The position numbers and the translations under genes are program-made. Below the pieces are notes generated by a model that was not told the origin of the DNA, ran no database searches, and was given only the letters and a program-made list of their open reading frames with translations. Below, piece after piece: positions 24,146 through 32,716 of a DNA stretch of 64,000 bases (position 1 is its first letter; each line of letters begins with the position of its first letter). Source of the stretch: an uncultured Methanobrevibacter sp. (GTDB taxonomy: Archaea > Methanobacteriota > Methanobacteria > Methanobacteriales > Methanobacteriaceae); contig NZ_CACZTX010000002.1 in the NCBI RefSeq assembly GCF_902784195.1, forward strand, positions 62,001 through 126,000. The letters are read 5' to 3'.

Positions 24146-25398
24146 CAGACTAACCCTCTTCTTGCTTTTCTATCATATTCCAAAGCACGGTTACCTAATC
24201 TTTCCTCATCCAATGAATAAAGCTCTGCTTTTGGAATGATTACCCTTGCAACATTGATTCCGATTTCATTTCTTGTAAGGTCAGTGTATAATACTTGATT
24301 GAATCCAACTTTCTGAACCTCTTCAATACTTGTTTCAATGTCCTTTTTGATTGAATTTGAACTTTTGTCTTCAATGTCTGATAAGTTGATGGTTTCCTCT
24401 TCCCTTTGGAAGTAATGCTTGTTCATTCTCTTCATGTGTTCATAGCCTGATTTCCTCATGAAGTCTGCTCTTATTGTATCTTCACGGGTTCCATGAATCT
24501 GGGTTGCTCTGCTTTGTGCAACTTCAGTAAGCGCTCTAATCACTGCAACTTCAGGGTTCAAGTGGGTCCCAACACCTAAAGTGAGGAGCGCTGGATCTTT
24601 CAGTACAGTATCATCAGCGCTTGCAGCTATTGTGGTTATCTTCAAGTCCGCTGTAATGTCCATAAGCTTAATTTCAATTCCTTGGCTATTGAACTTGTCT
24701 AAAAGTTCATTGATAATCTCGTTATCAATGCTTTCTTGGCTTATTTCTTTTTTATTTCTTTTGGTAAGTTCAAAAATGCTCCATGCATCCCTTTCAACCA
24801 CTTCAAAGATTCCATGCAAGACAGATTCCTCTATGATGTTTCCGGATGCAAGACCATTTGTGTTTCCTTTAAAAATAGCTATTGGACTAGGGTTCACGTC
24901 CCTTGTTGGAATGTAAGGATGGAAAACTGCATTTGATGGAACATAGACTGTTTCTTCGCTTATGATGTCTTCTGCTTCTATCCATTCTAACCTTGAATTT
25001 TCAACATTTTCATTGCTATAATTCTTTGGCAATAGAAGGTCTTTTGGGTCGAGAACATTCTTATCATTTTTAATGTTGTTGTAAGTGTCTACGAATGTTC
25101 TTTCTCCATCGATATCCTGCCTTTCTGCAGAATACCTTTCGAATCCTTCCATCATTGCAGATGCCTTTGCCTGCTCTCTGGTAGCGCCCTTTCCAGCATA
25201 GACACTTACACTTCCAGACTGTGCAGTTGGACGGATAGCGGAGAATACTGGAATCTTGACTCTATCCAAGTCGGTAATGTCGGTCAATCTGGTTATTCCA
25301 GCAGTTCTAAGTTTTTTCTCATTTATCTCAATTGTTTCCCTTGGGTCTCTCACTCTATGAGTTCCCTTAAAGAATTTTATTGGAATATCTTCAAACAT
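24145..25398 (-). CDS. ycaO: YcaO-type McrA-glycine thioamidation protein
   Basis: The 417-residue protein is a standalone YcaO enzyme. It has KGATREQAKASAMMEGFERYS near 75, TNGLASGNIIEESVLHGIFEVVERDAW near 180-205 and ALTEVAQSRATQIHG near 290. These hold the ATP/Mg sites by which YcaO phosphorylates a backbone amide so that sulfide can replace oxygen. Its partner tfuA follows directly. The product modifies McrA in the cytoplasm. Confidence 0.95.
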   Translation of the reverse strand: MFEDIPIKFFKGTHRVRDPRETIEINEKKLRTAGITRLTDITDLDRVKIPVFSAIRPTAQSGSVSVYAGKGATREQAKASAMMEGFERYSAERQDIDGERTFVDTYNNIKNDKNVLDPKDLLLPKNYSNENVENSRLEWIEAEDIISEETVYVPSNAVFHPYIPTRDVNPSPIAIFKGNTNGLASGNIIEESVLHGIFEVVERDAWSIFELTKRNKKEISQESIDNEIINELLDKFNSQGIEIKLMDITADLKITTIAASADDTVLKDPALLTLGVGTHLNPEVAVIRALTEVAQSRATQIHGTREDTIRADFMRKSGYEHMKRMNKHYFQREEETINLSDIEDKSSNSIKKDIETSIEEVQKVGFNQVLYTDLTRNEIGINVARVIIPKAELYSLDEERLGNRALEYDRKARRGLV

Positions 25399-25485
25399 GT
25401 TTTTTATCCTTAGCTATTTTTAAAATATTTTGAAATTGTTTAAAATTTTAAATTTTATAATATTTATATTATGTAATTGATTATT

Positions 25486-25501
25486 TATAATAATTGTTAT
25501 A
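25486..25501. promoter_or_regulatory. Operator-like palindrome in the ycaO/M24 divergent spacer
   Basis: TATAATAATTGTTATA matches 15 of 16 positions of the motif at the nitrogenase-like operon. It lies 88 bp upstream of ycaO and 90 bp upstream of the M24 gene, so either could be controlled. Confidence 0.5.
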
Positions 25502-25590
25502 GGATAATTTCAATCATTCGTTTAATTTTTAAATAATAAGTGATATAAGAAAGTATAGGAGAAAATTAATTATTCAATCGAGGCTTTCAA

Positions 25591-26634
25591 ATGCAAATTA
25601 AGGATAATGACATTCATAATTTTCACATAAAAAACATCTTGAAAAAATTGGAAGAGAAAGACTTGGATGCCATGCTTGTGGCTAATTTCAATAATATCTA
25701 TTACTTGTCAGGATACTTGTCAACAAGCTTTGCATTCATGATAATCAAGGAAAATCCAATTATATTTGTTTCTGGAATGGATATGGAAAATGCAGGAAAC
25801 ACTTCTTCCATTGATATTGTGAAGTATGAGTCCTTTGATAAGATGATTGAATATCTAAAAGAAGAGGGAATCAAGAGTTTAGCCATTGAATCAGACTTGA
25901 CTGCAAACGTTTATGAAAAGTTCAAGGACTTCAATCTTACAATATCCAATGCAATATCCACTGAAAGGATGATAAAGTCTGATGAGGAAATCGAAAAGAT
26001 GCTTAAGGCAACGGATATTGCACATGAGTCACTCATTGAATTGGATGTCCGCTCCAAGCAGGAAAAGGGGGCAGAGGAGTGGGAATGTGCATATGAATTA
26101 GGCTATCTGATGAGAAAGAACGGAGCAACCGTTGAATCATTTGACACAATATTTGCATCAGGTTCTGTATCCTCATTGCCACATTCAACTCCAAGACAGC
26201 ATGTTCTTGACACTCCTGTTTTAGTTGATTACGGCTGCAAGTTTGAGGGATATTGCTCTGATACAACAAGAACTTTCATCTACACAGAAAGGCAAGAGGA
26301 AATATCTGATATAGTGCTTGAAGCTCATGACAAGGCAATTGATGCAGTTAAGGCAGGAGTAAAGGCCTGTGAAGTGGATAAGGTGGCAAGAGACATCATA
26401 AGTGAATATGGATATGGGGATAATTACATTCACAGCACTGGCCATAGCTTAGGTTTGGACATTCATGAAAACCCTTCAGTTTCCCTAAAGGATCATACTG
26501 TTTTAGAGAACAATATGATTATAACAATTGAACCTGGAATCTATCTTGAAGGCGAGTTTGGAATAAGGATAGAGGATATGGTCTTAGTTGATAAAAAGGG
26601 TAAATTGATTGGTAATTTGCCTCAAATATTATAA
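25591..26634 (+). CDS. M24-family metallopeptidase (Xaa-Pro aminopeptidase-like)
   Basis: The 347-residue protein has an N-terminal creatinase-like domain (NFNNIYYLSGYLSTSFAFMI) and a C-terminal pita-bread domain. The metal ligands are all visible: Asp in LVDYGCKF, Asp in CSDTTRTF, His in STGHSLGLDIHE, Glu in TIEPGIY and Glu in IRIEDMV. It would release N-terminal residues before proline in the cytoplasm. Confidence 0.93.
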   Translation: MQIKDNDIHNFHIKNILKKLEEKDLDAMLVANFNNIYYLSGYLSTSFAFMIIKENPIIFVSGMDMENAGNTSSIDIVKYESFDKMIEYLKEEGIKSLAIESDLTANVYEKFKDFNLTISNAISTERMIKSDEEIEKMLKATDIAHESLIELDVRSKQEKGAEEWECAYELGYLMRKNGATVESFDTIFASGSVSSLPHSTPRQHVLDTPVLVDYGCKFEGYCSDTTRTFIYTERQEEISDIVLEAHDKAIDAVKAGVKACEVDKVARDIISEYGYGDNYIHSTGHSLGLDIHENPSVSLKDHTVLENNMIITIEPGIYLEGEFGIRIEDMVLVDKKGKLIGNLPQIL

Positions 26635-26773
26635 TTTTTCTTTTTTATTTTCATTTTTTATTTACACACTACTTTTTCAAGATATTTCTTATTTTTTCAC
26701 CATACCTTTTAATTTTTTAATTTAAGAGGTAAAAAATATATATGCCTTTTAATATAATATTTTAATAGGTGAT

Positions 26774-27013
26774 ATGATGGTTAATGTGGGTACCACTAGG
26801 ATTTATAAAAACAACCAAACTACCATTCCATCTAAAATCAGAAAGCTATTTGACGTTTCTGAAGATACAGTGATGGATTGGGATTTGAATTCTGATAATG
26901 TCATAACTATAACTTTTAAAAGCAAAAAGTCTTCAATTCATGATTTGGCAGGATTAGGCAAAAGCAAAGAGACTACTAATGCAGTGGAATTAAAGAGGAG
27001 CTTGTATAAATGA
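26774..27013 (+). CDS. vapB: VapB-like AbrB-fold antitoxin
   Basis: The 79-residue protein starts with an AbrB/SpoVT-like swapped-hairpin domain (TRIYKNNQTTIPSKIRKLFD), followed by a flexible toxin-binding tail. The SD AGGTGAT suits the ATG at 26774 or 26777. The stop overlaps the vapC start by four bases, the usual antitoxin-toxin coupling. Confidence 0.85.
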   Translation: MMVNVGTTRIYKNNQTTIPSKIRKLFDVSEDTVMDWDLNSDNVITITFKSKKSSIHDLAGLGKSKETTNAVELKRSLYK

Positions 27014-27408
27014 AGATTTTCGTAGATTCCTCTTTTTTAATTGCATTAGTGAATGAAAATGACTCATTGCATGAAAAATCGTTGGAATATATTGACTTGA
27101 TTGAGAAAAATGGCTGCTATATAAGCAATCTAGTCATTAATGAAGTCATAACTGTAATTGGAAATAAGATAGATTTGGAAACTGCCATTTCTGCATTTGA
27201 TCTCATTAATGACATTTTCCATGTAATAAATGAGTATGAAATCAAGGATTTCAATTCAACCACTATGTTGATATATGAAAAGCATAACACTAAATTGAGT
27301 TTCACTGATTGCAGCATAATTGTGGATATGCATTATCACAAAATTGAAAATCTTTTAAGCTTTGACAAGGAATTTAAAAAAGCTGAAGGGATAAATTTAA
27401 TTTTATAA
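27010..27408 (+). CDS. vapC: VapC-like PIN-domain ribonuclease toxin
   Basis: The 132-residue PIN protein has the acidic active-site residues Asp6 (IFVDSSFLIAL), Glu45 (INEVIT), Asp100 (SFTDCSI) and Asp119 (SFDKEF). VapC toxins cut tRNA or rRNA when released from VapB. All catalytic positions are intact, so the pair looks functional. Confidence 0.9.
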   Translation: MKIFVDSSFLIALVNENDSLHEKSLEYIDLIEKNGCYISNLVINEVITVIGNKIDLETAISAFDLINDIFHVINEYEIKDFNSTTMLIYEKHNTKLSFTDCSIIVDMHYHKIENLLSFDKEFKKAEGINLIL

Positions 27409-27560
27409 TTTTTTTAATCTAATTTTAATTTTTTAATCTCATTATAATTTTACTAAATCGCTTAATTTTTACTTATTTTTAGTTTTTTTTCATAAAAATA
27501 TGATAATGATTCTATTTTGAAATTCAAAGGGTTTAAAATCGTTATATTTAAGTATAAATC
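27409..27560. other. T-rich end of vapBC and AT-rich upstream region of locus B
   Basis: Oligo-T after the vapC stop looks like a terminator. A TATA-like TATAAATC near 27553 may be the promoter of the small-peptide locus that follows. Confidence 0.45.
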
Positions 27561-27574
27561 CTAAAATATCTATT

Positions 27575-27594
27575 TTTAGGTTTCACCATCTAAA
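27575..27594 (+). promoter_or_regulatory. Conserved hairpin/operator upstream of small peptide B
   Basis: TTTAGGT pairs with ATCTAAA (one G-U pair) around the loop TTCACC. It matches the element of locus A in stem, loop length and distance to the peptide start. Confidence 0.65.
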
Positions 27595-27632
27595 AAAATC
27601 AAAGGTTCTAAAGAAATTAAGGAGGTGATGAT

Positions 27633-27707
27633 TTGGAAATGGATCTTAGGACAATTTTATTGTTTATTGAAGTTCTAATAAAATTATTTCTAATCTTTAT
27701 CCAATAG
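27633..27707 (+). CDS. 24-residue hydrophobic peptide B
   Basis: After the SD AAGGAGGTGAT, a TTG start opens a 24-codon frame (MEMDLRT..., ending LIFIQ). It matches peptide A in length, Met-Glu start, Lys/Arg at position 6, aliphatic core and LIF near the end, with 10 identities. It is a predicted single membrane helix. An ATG at 27639 and an out-of-frame ATG at 27628 are alternatives, but only this frame is shared with locus A. Confidence 0.65.
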   Translation: MEMDLRTILLFIEVLIKLFLIFIQ

Positions 27708-27730
27708 TTATCTCTGTCTTATAATACCAT

Positions 27731-27770
27731 GAAAAAAGTTAGGTTAGATTTTTCCTTGATGGGCTTTTCC
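27731..27770 (+). ncRNA. Conserved 3' block of small-peptide locus B
   Basis: GAAAAAAGTTAGGTTAG followed by ATTTTTCCTTGATGGGCTTT matches the block of locus A with a few substitutions, while the sequence around it has diverged. It is probably a functional RNA element. Confidence 0.55.
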
Positions 27771-27872
27771 TATTTTTGAATGTTAATGAAAACTTTTAAA
27801 TATCATTTTTATTATATTATTATTATGGATTTATAGACAGATCCAAAAATTTCTTTAGAACCTGTTGTTATT

Positions 27873-27890
27873 TGAATTCTTTAGAATTCA
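27873..27890 (+). terminator. Conserved terminator hairpin of locus B
   Basis: TGAATTCT and AGAATTCA repeat the hairpin found at the end of locus A, again preceded by TTGTTATT and followed by TTAACATT. Confidence 0.65.
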
Positions 27891-28074
27891 TTTAACATTC
27901 ATTGACTTTTTTTACCCAATTTAATTTTCAAATCTAATTTTAATTTTATTAAATCACTTTAATTTTACAACATCATTGTAATTTTACTTATTTTTTATTA
28001 TATTCTTATTAAAAAGTTTTTTTAAGTCTATAAATAAGTTAAATTTATTAATAACTTATACAAATCTATTATCA

Positions 28075-29007
28075 ATGTTTATTGAAGATTTAATAATCAA
28101 TTTATCGAATATGATTGAAAATAAAATCAACCAATCTATTTTAATTGCCTTTCAGGAGTACTTGCTTAAGGCAGGAATATTTACACTTGCATCCCAGATT
28201 TTAGCAATTATTCTAATGGTTTATATTGCATTCATAATTCTATTTTCATTAGTCTCATTATTGTTATCATTTAATGTTGCAATTGCTTTAATTTTAGCTA
28301 TTTTCATTCCAACAATTGCATTCATTTTGATCTTATTTTTAAAAATAGAAAAAAGGGCAAGTGAGATAGAAAACTCAATTCCAGACTTCTTAAGGCAATT
28401 GTCATCTATGCTGAAGGTTGGCTTAAGTTTGGAAAATGCTTTGGTTGATATGTCTGAGAATGGAAAAGGGCCATTGTATGATGAATTAAGGAGAGTTGTT
28501 GTAGAGATAAGGATGGGGAAATCCCTTGACGAATCATTTAACAATATGGCAATGAGATTGAATTCAAAGGACCTTGAGAGAAGCTTTAAGATAATACTCA
28601 ATGCCCACAAAAGCGGGGGATCTCTATCTGATGTCATTCTTGATGTAAGTGATGACTTAAGAGCTATGCTTATATTGAAAAGGGAACGTAAGGCAAGCGT
28701 TATGATGTCAATCATGTTTTTAATCATTGCTTCAACAATAGCCGCTCCCTTTGCACTTGGGATGGTTGGAGTCTATTCCTCTTTCATGATTGAACTTGGG
28801 AAAGGTGGTGCAATATGTGAAGTTGCACCGCTCGCTGCAGAAATCTATCTAATCATTCATTCAATTTTAGCTGGCTTTCTAATAGCTTTGATAATGTATG
28901 GAGACTTGAAAAAGGGGATTAGGTATTCCATTCCAATAACCTGCTCTGCCTTTGCAGTATTCTATTTAATCAACAACTTTGGGGCGGGATTCTTTGGATT
29001 GGTCTAA
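28075..29007 (+). CDS. tadC: TadC-like type II/IV secretion membrane platform protein
   Basis: The 310-residue protein has the T2SSF core: FLRQLSSMLKVGLSLENALVDM and DELRRVVVEIRMGKSLDESF, then LERSFKIILNAHKSGGSLSDV. It has two N-terminal membrane helices (~40-85) and two or three C-terminal ones. It would be the inner-membrane platform of an archaeal type IV pilus-like machine, with the pilin-like gene next to it. No ATPase gene is adjacent. Confidence 0.85.
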   Translation: MFIEDLIINLSNMIENKINQSILIAFQEYLLKAGIFTLASQILAIILMVYIAFIILFSLVSLLLSFNVAIALILAIFIPTIAFILILFLKIEKRASEIENSIPDFLRQLSSMLKVGLSLENALVDMSENGKGPLYDELRRVVVEIRMGKSLDESFNNMAMRLNSKDLERSFKIILNAHKSGGSLSDVILDVSDDLRAMLILKRERKASVMMSIMFLIIASTIAAPFALGMVGVYSSFMIELGKGGAICEVAPLAAEIYLIIHSILAGFLIALIMYGDLKKGIRYSIPITCSAFAVFYLINNFGAGFFGLV

Positions 29008-29021
29008 TTGGTGTGAGTGTA

Positions 29022-29243
29022 ATGAAGGAAAAGAATTTGAATATTACAAATGGTTTCATTCAGGATAATAAAGGCCAAGGGGCTGTTGAATTGATATTGA
29101 TAATTGGAGGAATAATCGTAATAATTCTTCTTGTTGTTTCAATGTATAAATCATATTTGGTTGATTTGGGCAATGAAATTGATTCAAACGAGATTAATAC
29201 TTTAAACACTTCCTTTAGTGATATTACTTCTAAATTTGAATAG
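29022..29243 (+). CDS. Class III signal peptide (pilin-like) protein
   Basis: The ~73-residue protein has a short charged leader ending in NKGQ before GAVELILIIGGIIVIILLVV. That is the archaeal class III signature: a QGAVE-type junction with Glu at +5 and a hydrophobic helix. Such proteins are cleaved by an EppA-like peptidase and build thin pili. The ATG at 29022 follows GGTG; a GTG at 29013 is possible. It is 14 bp after tadC and probably in the same operon. Confidence 0.8.
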   Translation: MKEKNLNITNGFIQDNKGQGAVELILIIGGIIVIILLVVSMYKSYLVDLGNEIDSNEINTLNTSFSDITSKFE

Positions 29244-29356
29244 TTATATTTTACCAAAATTTATTATTGAATAAAACAAATAATTTATTAATTGTTTAAA
29301 AATTCAGAGTTCAAAAGAAATATTTAAAATAAAAAATAAGTTTAGGAGTCAAAATC

Positions 29357-30772
29357 ATGAAATTCTTAATTAATGGTGAATTTATAGATAAATCAGACCA
29401 TTATGATGTAATCAATCCATACAATGGTGAAGTTGTGGATACTGTTCCAATTGCATATAGAAGTGATGTGGATAATGCTGTTGAAGCTGCAAATAATGCA
29501 AAGAAGGCATTGAATGACTTATCTGCAAAGGAAGTTTCAATAAACCTTCAAAATGCTTGTGAAGAGCTTGAAAAGGAAAGCAGGAACATAGCAAAACTGA
29601 TTGTTGCTGAAGCTGGAAAGCCATATAAGCAAGCTATTGTAGAGCTTCAAAGATCTGTGGAAACACTTCAATTTGCAGCTGAAGAGGCCAAAAGGATTTA
29701 TGGGGAATCTGTGCCTATTGATGCTACAGGGCCAACTGAAGCAAGATTCCTTGCCTTTACAAAGAAAGTTCCACTTGGTGTTGTTGGAGCAATCACTCCA
29801 TTCAATTATCCAGTGAATTTGGCACTTCATAAGATAGCTCCAGCTATTGCAGCTAAAAACACTGTTGTCATGAAACCGTCTATGGAAGCACCTCTTTCCG
29901 CTTTAAGATTGGCTGAAATAATCAATAATCATTTCCCAAATGGTGTGATTAATTCTGTAACAGGTTATGGAAGTGAAGTTGGAGATGCAATGGTGGTTTC
30001 AACTGGAGTAGACAAGATATCATTTACAGGAAGTGTAGCAACAGGATTGTTCATCTCCTCAAGAGCAGGAATGAAGAAATTGACAATGGAGCTTGGTGGA
30101 AACGATCCTTTAGTCATACTAGAAGATGCAGACATTGAAAAGGCAGTAAGTGCAGCGGTATCAGGTGCATTCCTATTCTCTGGTCAAGTCTGCATTGGTG
30201 TAAAGAGATTGATTCTTGACAATAGGATTGCAGATGAATTCATAGACATGTTTGTAAAGGAGGCAAGCAAGTTAAAAATGGGTAATCCTATGGATGAATC
30301 AATTGATATAGGTCCTGTAATCAATGAAAGCTCCGCCCTTAATATTGAAACCTCTGTCAATAGGGCAATTGAGGATGGTGCAGAACTCTTGCTTGGTGGA
30401 AACAGAAAAGAGTGCTTCTATGAACCAACCATTTTAGACAATGTAACTATGGATATGGATATTGTAGCGAATGAGACCTTTGGTCCAATTGCACCTATAA
30501 TCAGAGTGGATGGCCTTGATGAAGCAATCAAAGAGGCAAATAATACCCAATATGGCCTTCAGGCAGGAGTCTTTACAGAAAGTATCCATAGTGCCTTAAG
30601 ATGTGCAAATGAAATTGATGCAGGTTCAGTTTTTATCAATAAGGAATCCACATTCAGAACCGATGCAATGCCATTTGGAGGATTCAAGTCAAGCGGTATG
30701 GGCAAGGAAGGAATCAAGTATGCAGTTGAGGATATGTGCAAGACCAAATTGATTGCATTCAATTGCAGATAA
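29357..30772 (+). CDS. NAD(P)-dependent aldehyde dehydrogenase, lactaldehyde dehydrogenase-like
   Basis: The 471-residue ALDH has PFNYPVNLALHKIAPAIAA, FTGSVATG, the catalytic Glu in MELGGNDPL (~248) and Cys in SGQVCIGVKR (~282), and PFGGFKSSGMGKEG. Length and sequence style match the methanogen lactaldehyde dehydrogenase CofA, which makes lactate for coenzyme F420. Non-phosphorylating glyceraldehyde-3-phosphate dehydrogenases are close relatives, so the substrate is not certain. Confidence 0.85.
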   Translation: MKFLINGEFIDKSDHYDVINPYNGEVVDTVPIAYRSDVDNAVEAANNAKKALNDLSAKEVSINLQNACEELEKESRNIAKLIVAEAGKPYKQAIVELQRSVETLQFAAEEAKRIYGESVPIDATGPTEARFLAFTKKVPLGVVGAITPFNYPVNLALHKIAPAIAAKNTVVMKPSMEAPLSALRLAEIINNHFPNGVINSVTGYGSEVGDAMVVSTGVDKISFTGSVATGLFISSRAGMKKLTMELGGNDPLVILEDADIEKAVSAAVSGAFLFSGQVCIGVKRLILDNRIADEFIDMFVKEASKLKMGNPMDESIDIGPVINESSALNIETSVNRAIEDGAELLLGGNRKECFYEPTILDNVTMDMDIVANETFGPIAPIIRVDGLDEAIKEANNTQYGLQAGVFTESIHSALRCANEIDAGSVFINKESTFRTDAMPFGGFKSSGMGKEGIKYAVEDMCKTKLIAFNCR

Positions 30773-30881
30773 TTTCCAATATTTTGATAAAGTATTAATT
30801 TAAAGAGGAATAAATTATTATTCAAGAAAAAATTAAAGTTTAAATTAATTTTTAAAATTTTTATGATTATCAAGTGATATT

Positions 30882-31607
30882 ATGTGGGATACTGCTAAAG
30901 ATTATAGAATTTTAATAGCTATGCATGCTCGTGAATTATTCCTAAGAACTGTTCAAACAGGAAGTTTTAGAGGAAATTGGAATAAGAAAGGAGCTATTGA
31001 AGAAACCAAAAGGATGGAGCCGGACTTAAAGTCATTGCTTTACTGCTATCTTGAAGGAGATACATTGGCTAATTGTGAAGATGTTGATAAGCTTGAAGAA
31101 AAGGCTCATAGAATCATTGATTTCCTTGGTGGTGAAGATTGGGCTCATAAGTTTATGAATGGAGCTCAAAAGGATGAAAGGGAAAAGACTGAGGAAAACA
31201 TTGCTAAGGTCAGATTCTTCCTAGACACCATTTTAGGTCTTAGAAACAGATTCAAATTTGGACCAATTGATGATCCAATCATTGGAATTGATGTAAAGGT
31301 TGGTGAAATCATGAGTGTCAGCAAGCACCCTAATGCTGATTCCCTAATGATCTGTAATGTAAATCTTGGAAAAAGAGCTTTGAAAGTTGTTACCAATGAC
31401 TTGAATGTAAAGGAAGGTAATAGAGTAGGCGTTTCATTGCTTCCTCCTGCTACATTTATGGAAATTGTTTCTGAAGGAATGTTTTTAGGAATGAATGGCA
31501 GCATCTTAAAGGATGTTCAAGGGGAATTGGGCCAAATGCCTAATGGAATACCTATGGAATCATTGAATGAAACCAAAAACATGATTACAAACTTTTTAGA
31601 CAGTTAA
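30882..31607 (+). CDS. tRNA-binding (EMAP/OB-fold) domain protein
   Basis: The 241-residue protein has a helical N-terminal part and a C-terminal tRNA_bind OB fold (residues ~130-235): GIDVKVGEIMSVSKHPNADS, LMICNVNLG, VVTNDLNVKEG, then VGVSLLPPATFMEIVSEGMF. Homologous domains occur in MetRS, PheRS beta and Arc1p and bind tRNA elbows. It may be a freestanding tRNA chaperone; its partner is unknown. Confidence 0.85.
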   Translation: MWDTAKDYRILIAMHARELFLRTVQTGSFRGNWNKKGAIEETKRMEPDLKSLLYCYLEGDTLANCEDVDKLEEKAHRIIDFLGGEDWAHKFMNGAQKDEREKTEENIAKVRFFLDTILGLRNRFKFGPIDDPIIGIDVKVGEIMSVSKHPNADSLMICNVNLGKRALKVVTNDLNVKEGNRVGVSLLPPATFMEIVSEGMFLGMNGSILKDVQGELGQMPNGIPMESLNETKNMITNFLDS

Positions 31608-32305
31608 TAAAACGTTTAGACAAACTTTTAGACAAACTTTTAGACAAACTTTTAGACAAACTTTTAGAAAAAGTTTGATCAAAATTTTTTCACTTTTTTA
31701 TTTTATTTTATTTTTTCATTTTTTCTTTTTTTCAGCAGTTTTTTCAATGATTTTTATCCATATCTTTTAATTTTTTTTATTAATATTTTCTTAAATTTTT
31801 TTCATTGGCCTAACGAAATTACTTAATGATATTAACATGACATTAACATTTTTTTGAAATTTCATGAAATTTTCAATGATATTATCATGATATTATCATT
31901 TTTTGGAAAATTTTGAATTTTTTCTCTAAAATTTTACTTATTTTTTCGTTTTAATATTGAAATTTTTCTATTTTTTAATTTTTAGATAATTTTTATTATT
32001 ATTTTTAATTTTTATTTCAATTTTAGCAATTTTTTTAAATTTTAATACTTATTTTTGACTTAAAAAACATAAAGTATTTATATAAGCAAATAGACATATA
32101 TTATATAATAGGCTTATTTGATGTTTAATTGTTAAATTTCATATGAATTTCTTAATAAAATCTAAAATTAAAAAATTCATATCTTTAATTATTAATTCAT
32201 TATCCATAGGCTAAAATTTTTAAAAATTAAAGGATTTTGCAATGTTTTAAGTGCATTGACAACAAACATTTTTATTTGATTTATTGAGTTATAATGGTGA
32301 AAAAA
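31608..32305. other. Long spacer with tandem repeats and a PRC-barrel gene promoter
   Basis: This 698-bp spacer starts with a 12-bp tandem repeat array and hairpin, then oligo-T. It continues with a 30-bp duplication (31825-31855 and 31875-31904, three mismatches) and a TATA box TATTTATATAAGC at about 32073, ~230 bp before the next start codon. That implies a long leader. No gene was seen. Confidence 0.55.
31621..31677 (+). terminator. Four tandem 12-bp repeats ending in a hairpin terminator
   Basis: The unit CAAACTTTTAGA is repeated four times (31621-31668). The last unit pairs with AAAAGTTTG to give a 9-bp stem and three-base loop (31657-31677), followed by a T-rich run. The repeats resemble the last codons of the gene before them (ACAAACTTTTTAGACAG), from which they may have expanded. 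Confidence 0.75.
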
Positions 32306-32716
32306 ATGGTAGAAGTTTCAACTCTTTACGATTTGGATATATATACATTAGCAGGACAGTATGTAGGTCAAGTACATGACGTAGTTTTAAATATCAGATA
32401 CGGAACTATCTCTAGACTTCAAGTAAAAGCTTTAGAACCTGAAAGAAAAAGTGCAGGGTTCAGAGATATCTTTAGAGGCGGATTCCAGTTCGTACCTGAA
32501 GAAGAAGTAGGCAGAACCTTCCAAGAAGGCTTACTTAACATTGAGTTTGACAGAGTAACTGCTATTGGCGACATTATGTTAATTGATCCTCAAGACTTAA
32601 AAAGACCAAAACCTCCAGTAGTTGGAGAAGAAATGTCTATTCGCCCAAGACCAGAGCCTGTTAGAGCAGCTCCGGCAGAAGCTCCTGTAGAAGTTCCTAT
32701 ACCAAAAGCACAATAG
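32306..32716 (+). CDS. PRC-barrel domain protein
   Basis: The 136-residue protein is a PRC barrel (residues ~1-95: TLYDLDIYTLAGQYVGQVHD, VVLNIRYGTISRLQV, FVPEEEV, VTAIGDIMLI) with a Pro/Ala/Glu-rich tail. Archaeal PRC-barrel proteins of this size include CdpB, which joins the SepF-FtsZ division machinery, so a division role is possible. The start is the second ATG (32306), as GGTGA lies between the two ATGs. Confidence 0.85.
   Translation: MVEVSTLYDLDIYTLAGQYVGQVHDVVLNIRYGTISRLQVKALEPERKSAGFRDIFRGGFQFVPEEEVGRTFQEGLLNIEFDRVTAIGDIMLIDPQDLKRPKPPVVGEEMSIRPRPEPVRAAPAEAPVEVPIPKAQ

Noticed and set aside
27628-27678. Out-of-frame 16-codon ATG frame overlapping peptide B
   Set aside because: It is not shared with locus A, whereas the TTG frame matches peptide A in length and many residues.
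31621-31668. Tandem repeats as a possible CRISPR array
   Set aside because: The units are 12 bp and contiguous, with no spacers and no cas genes nearby.
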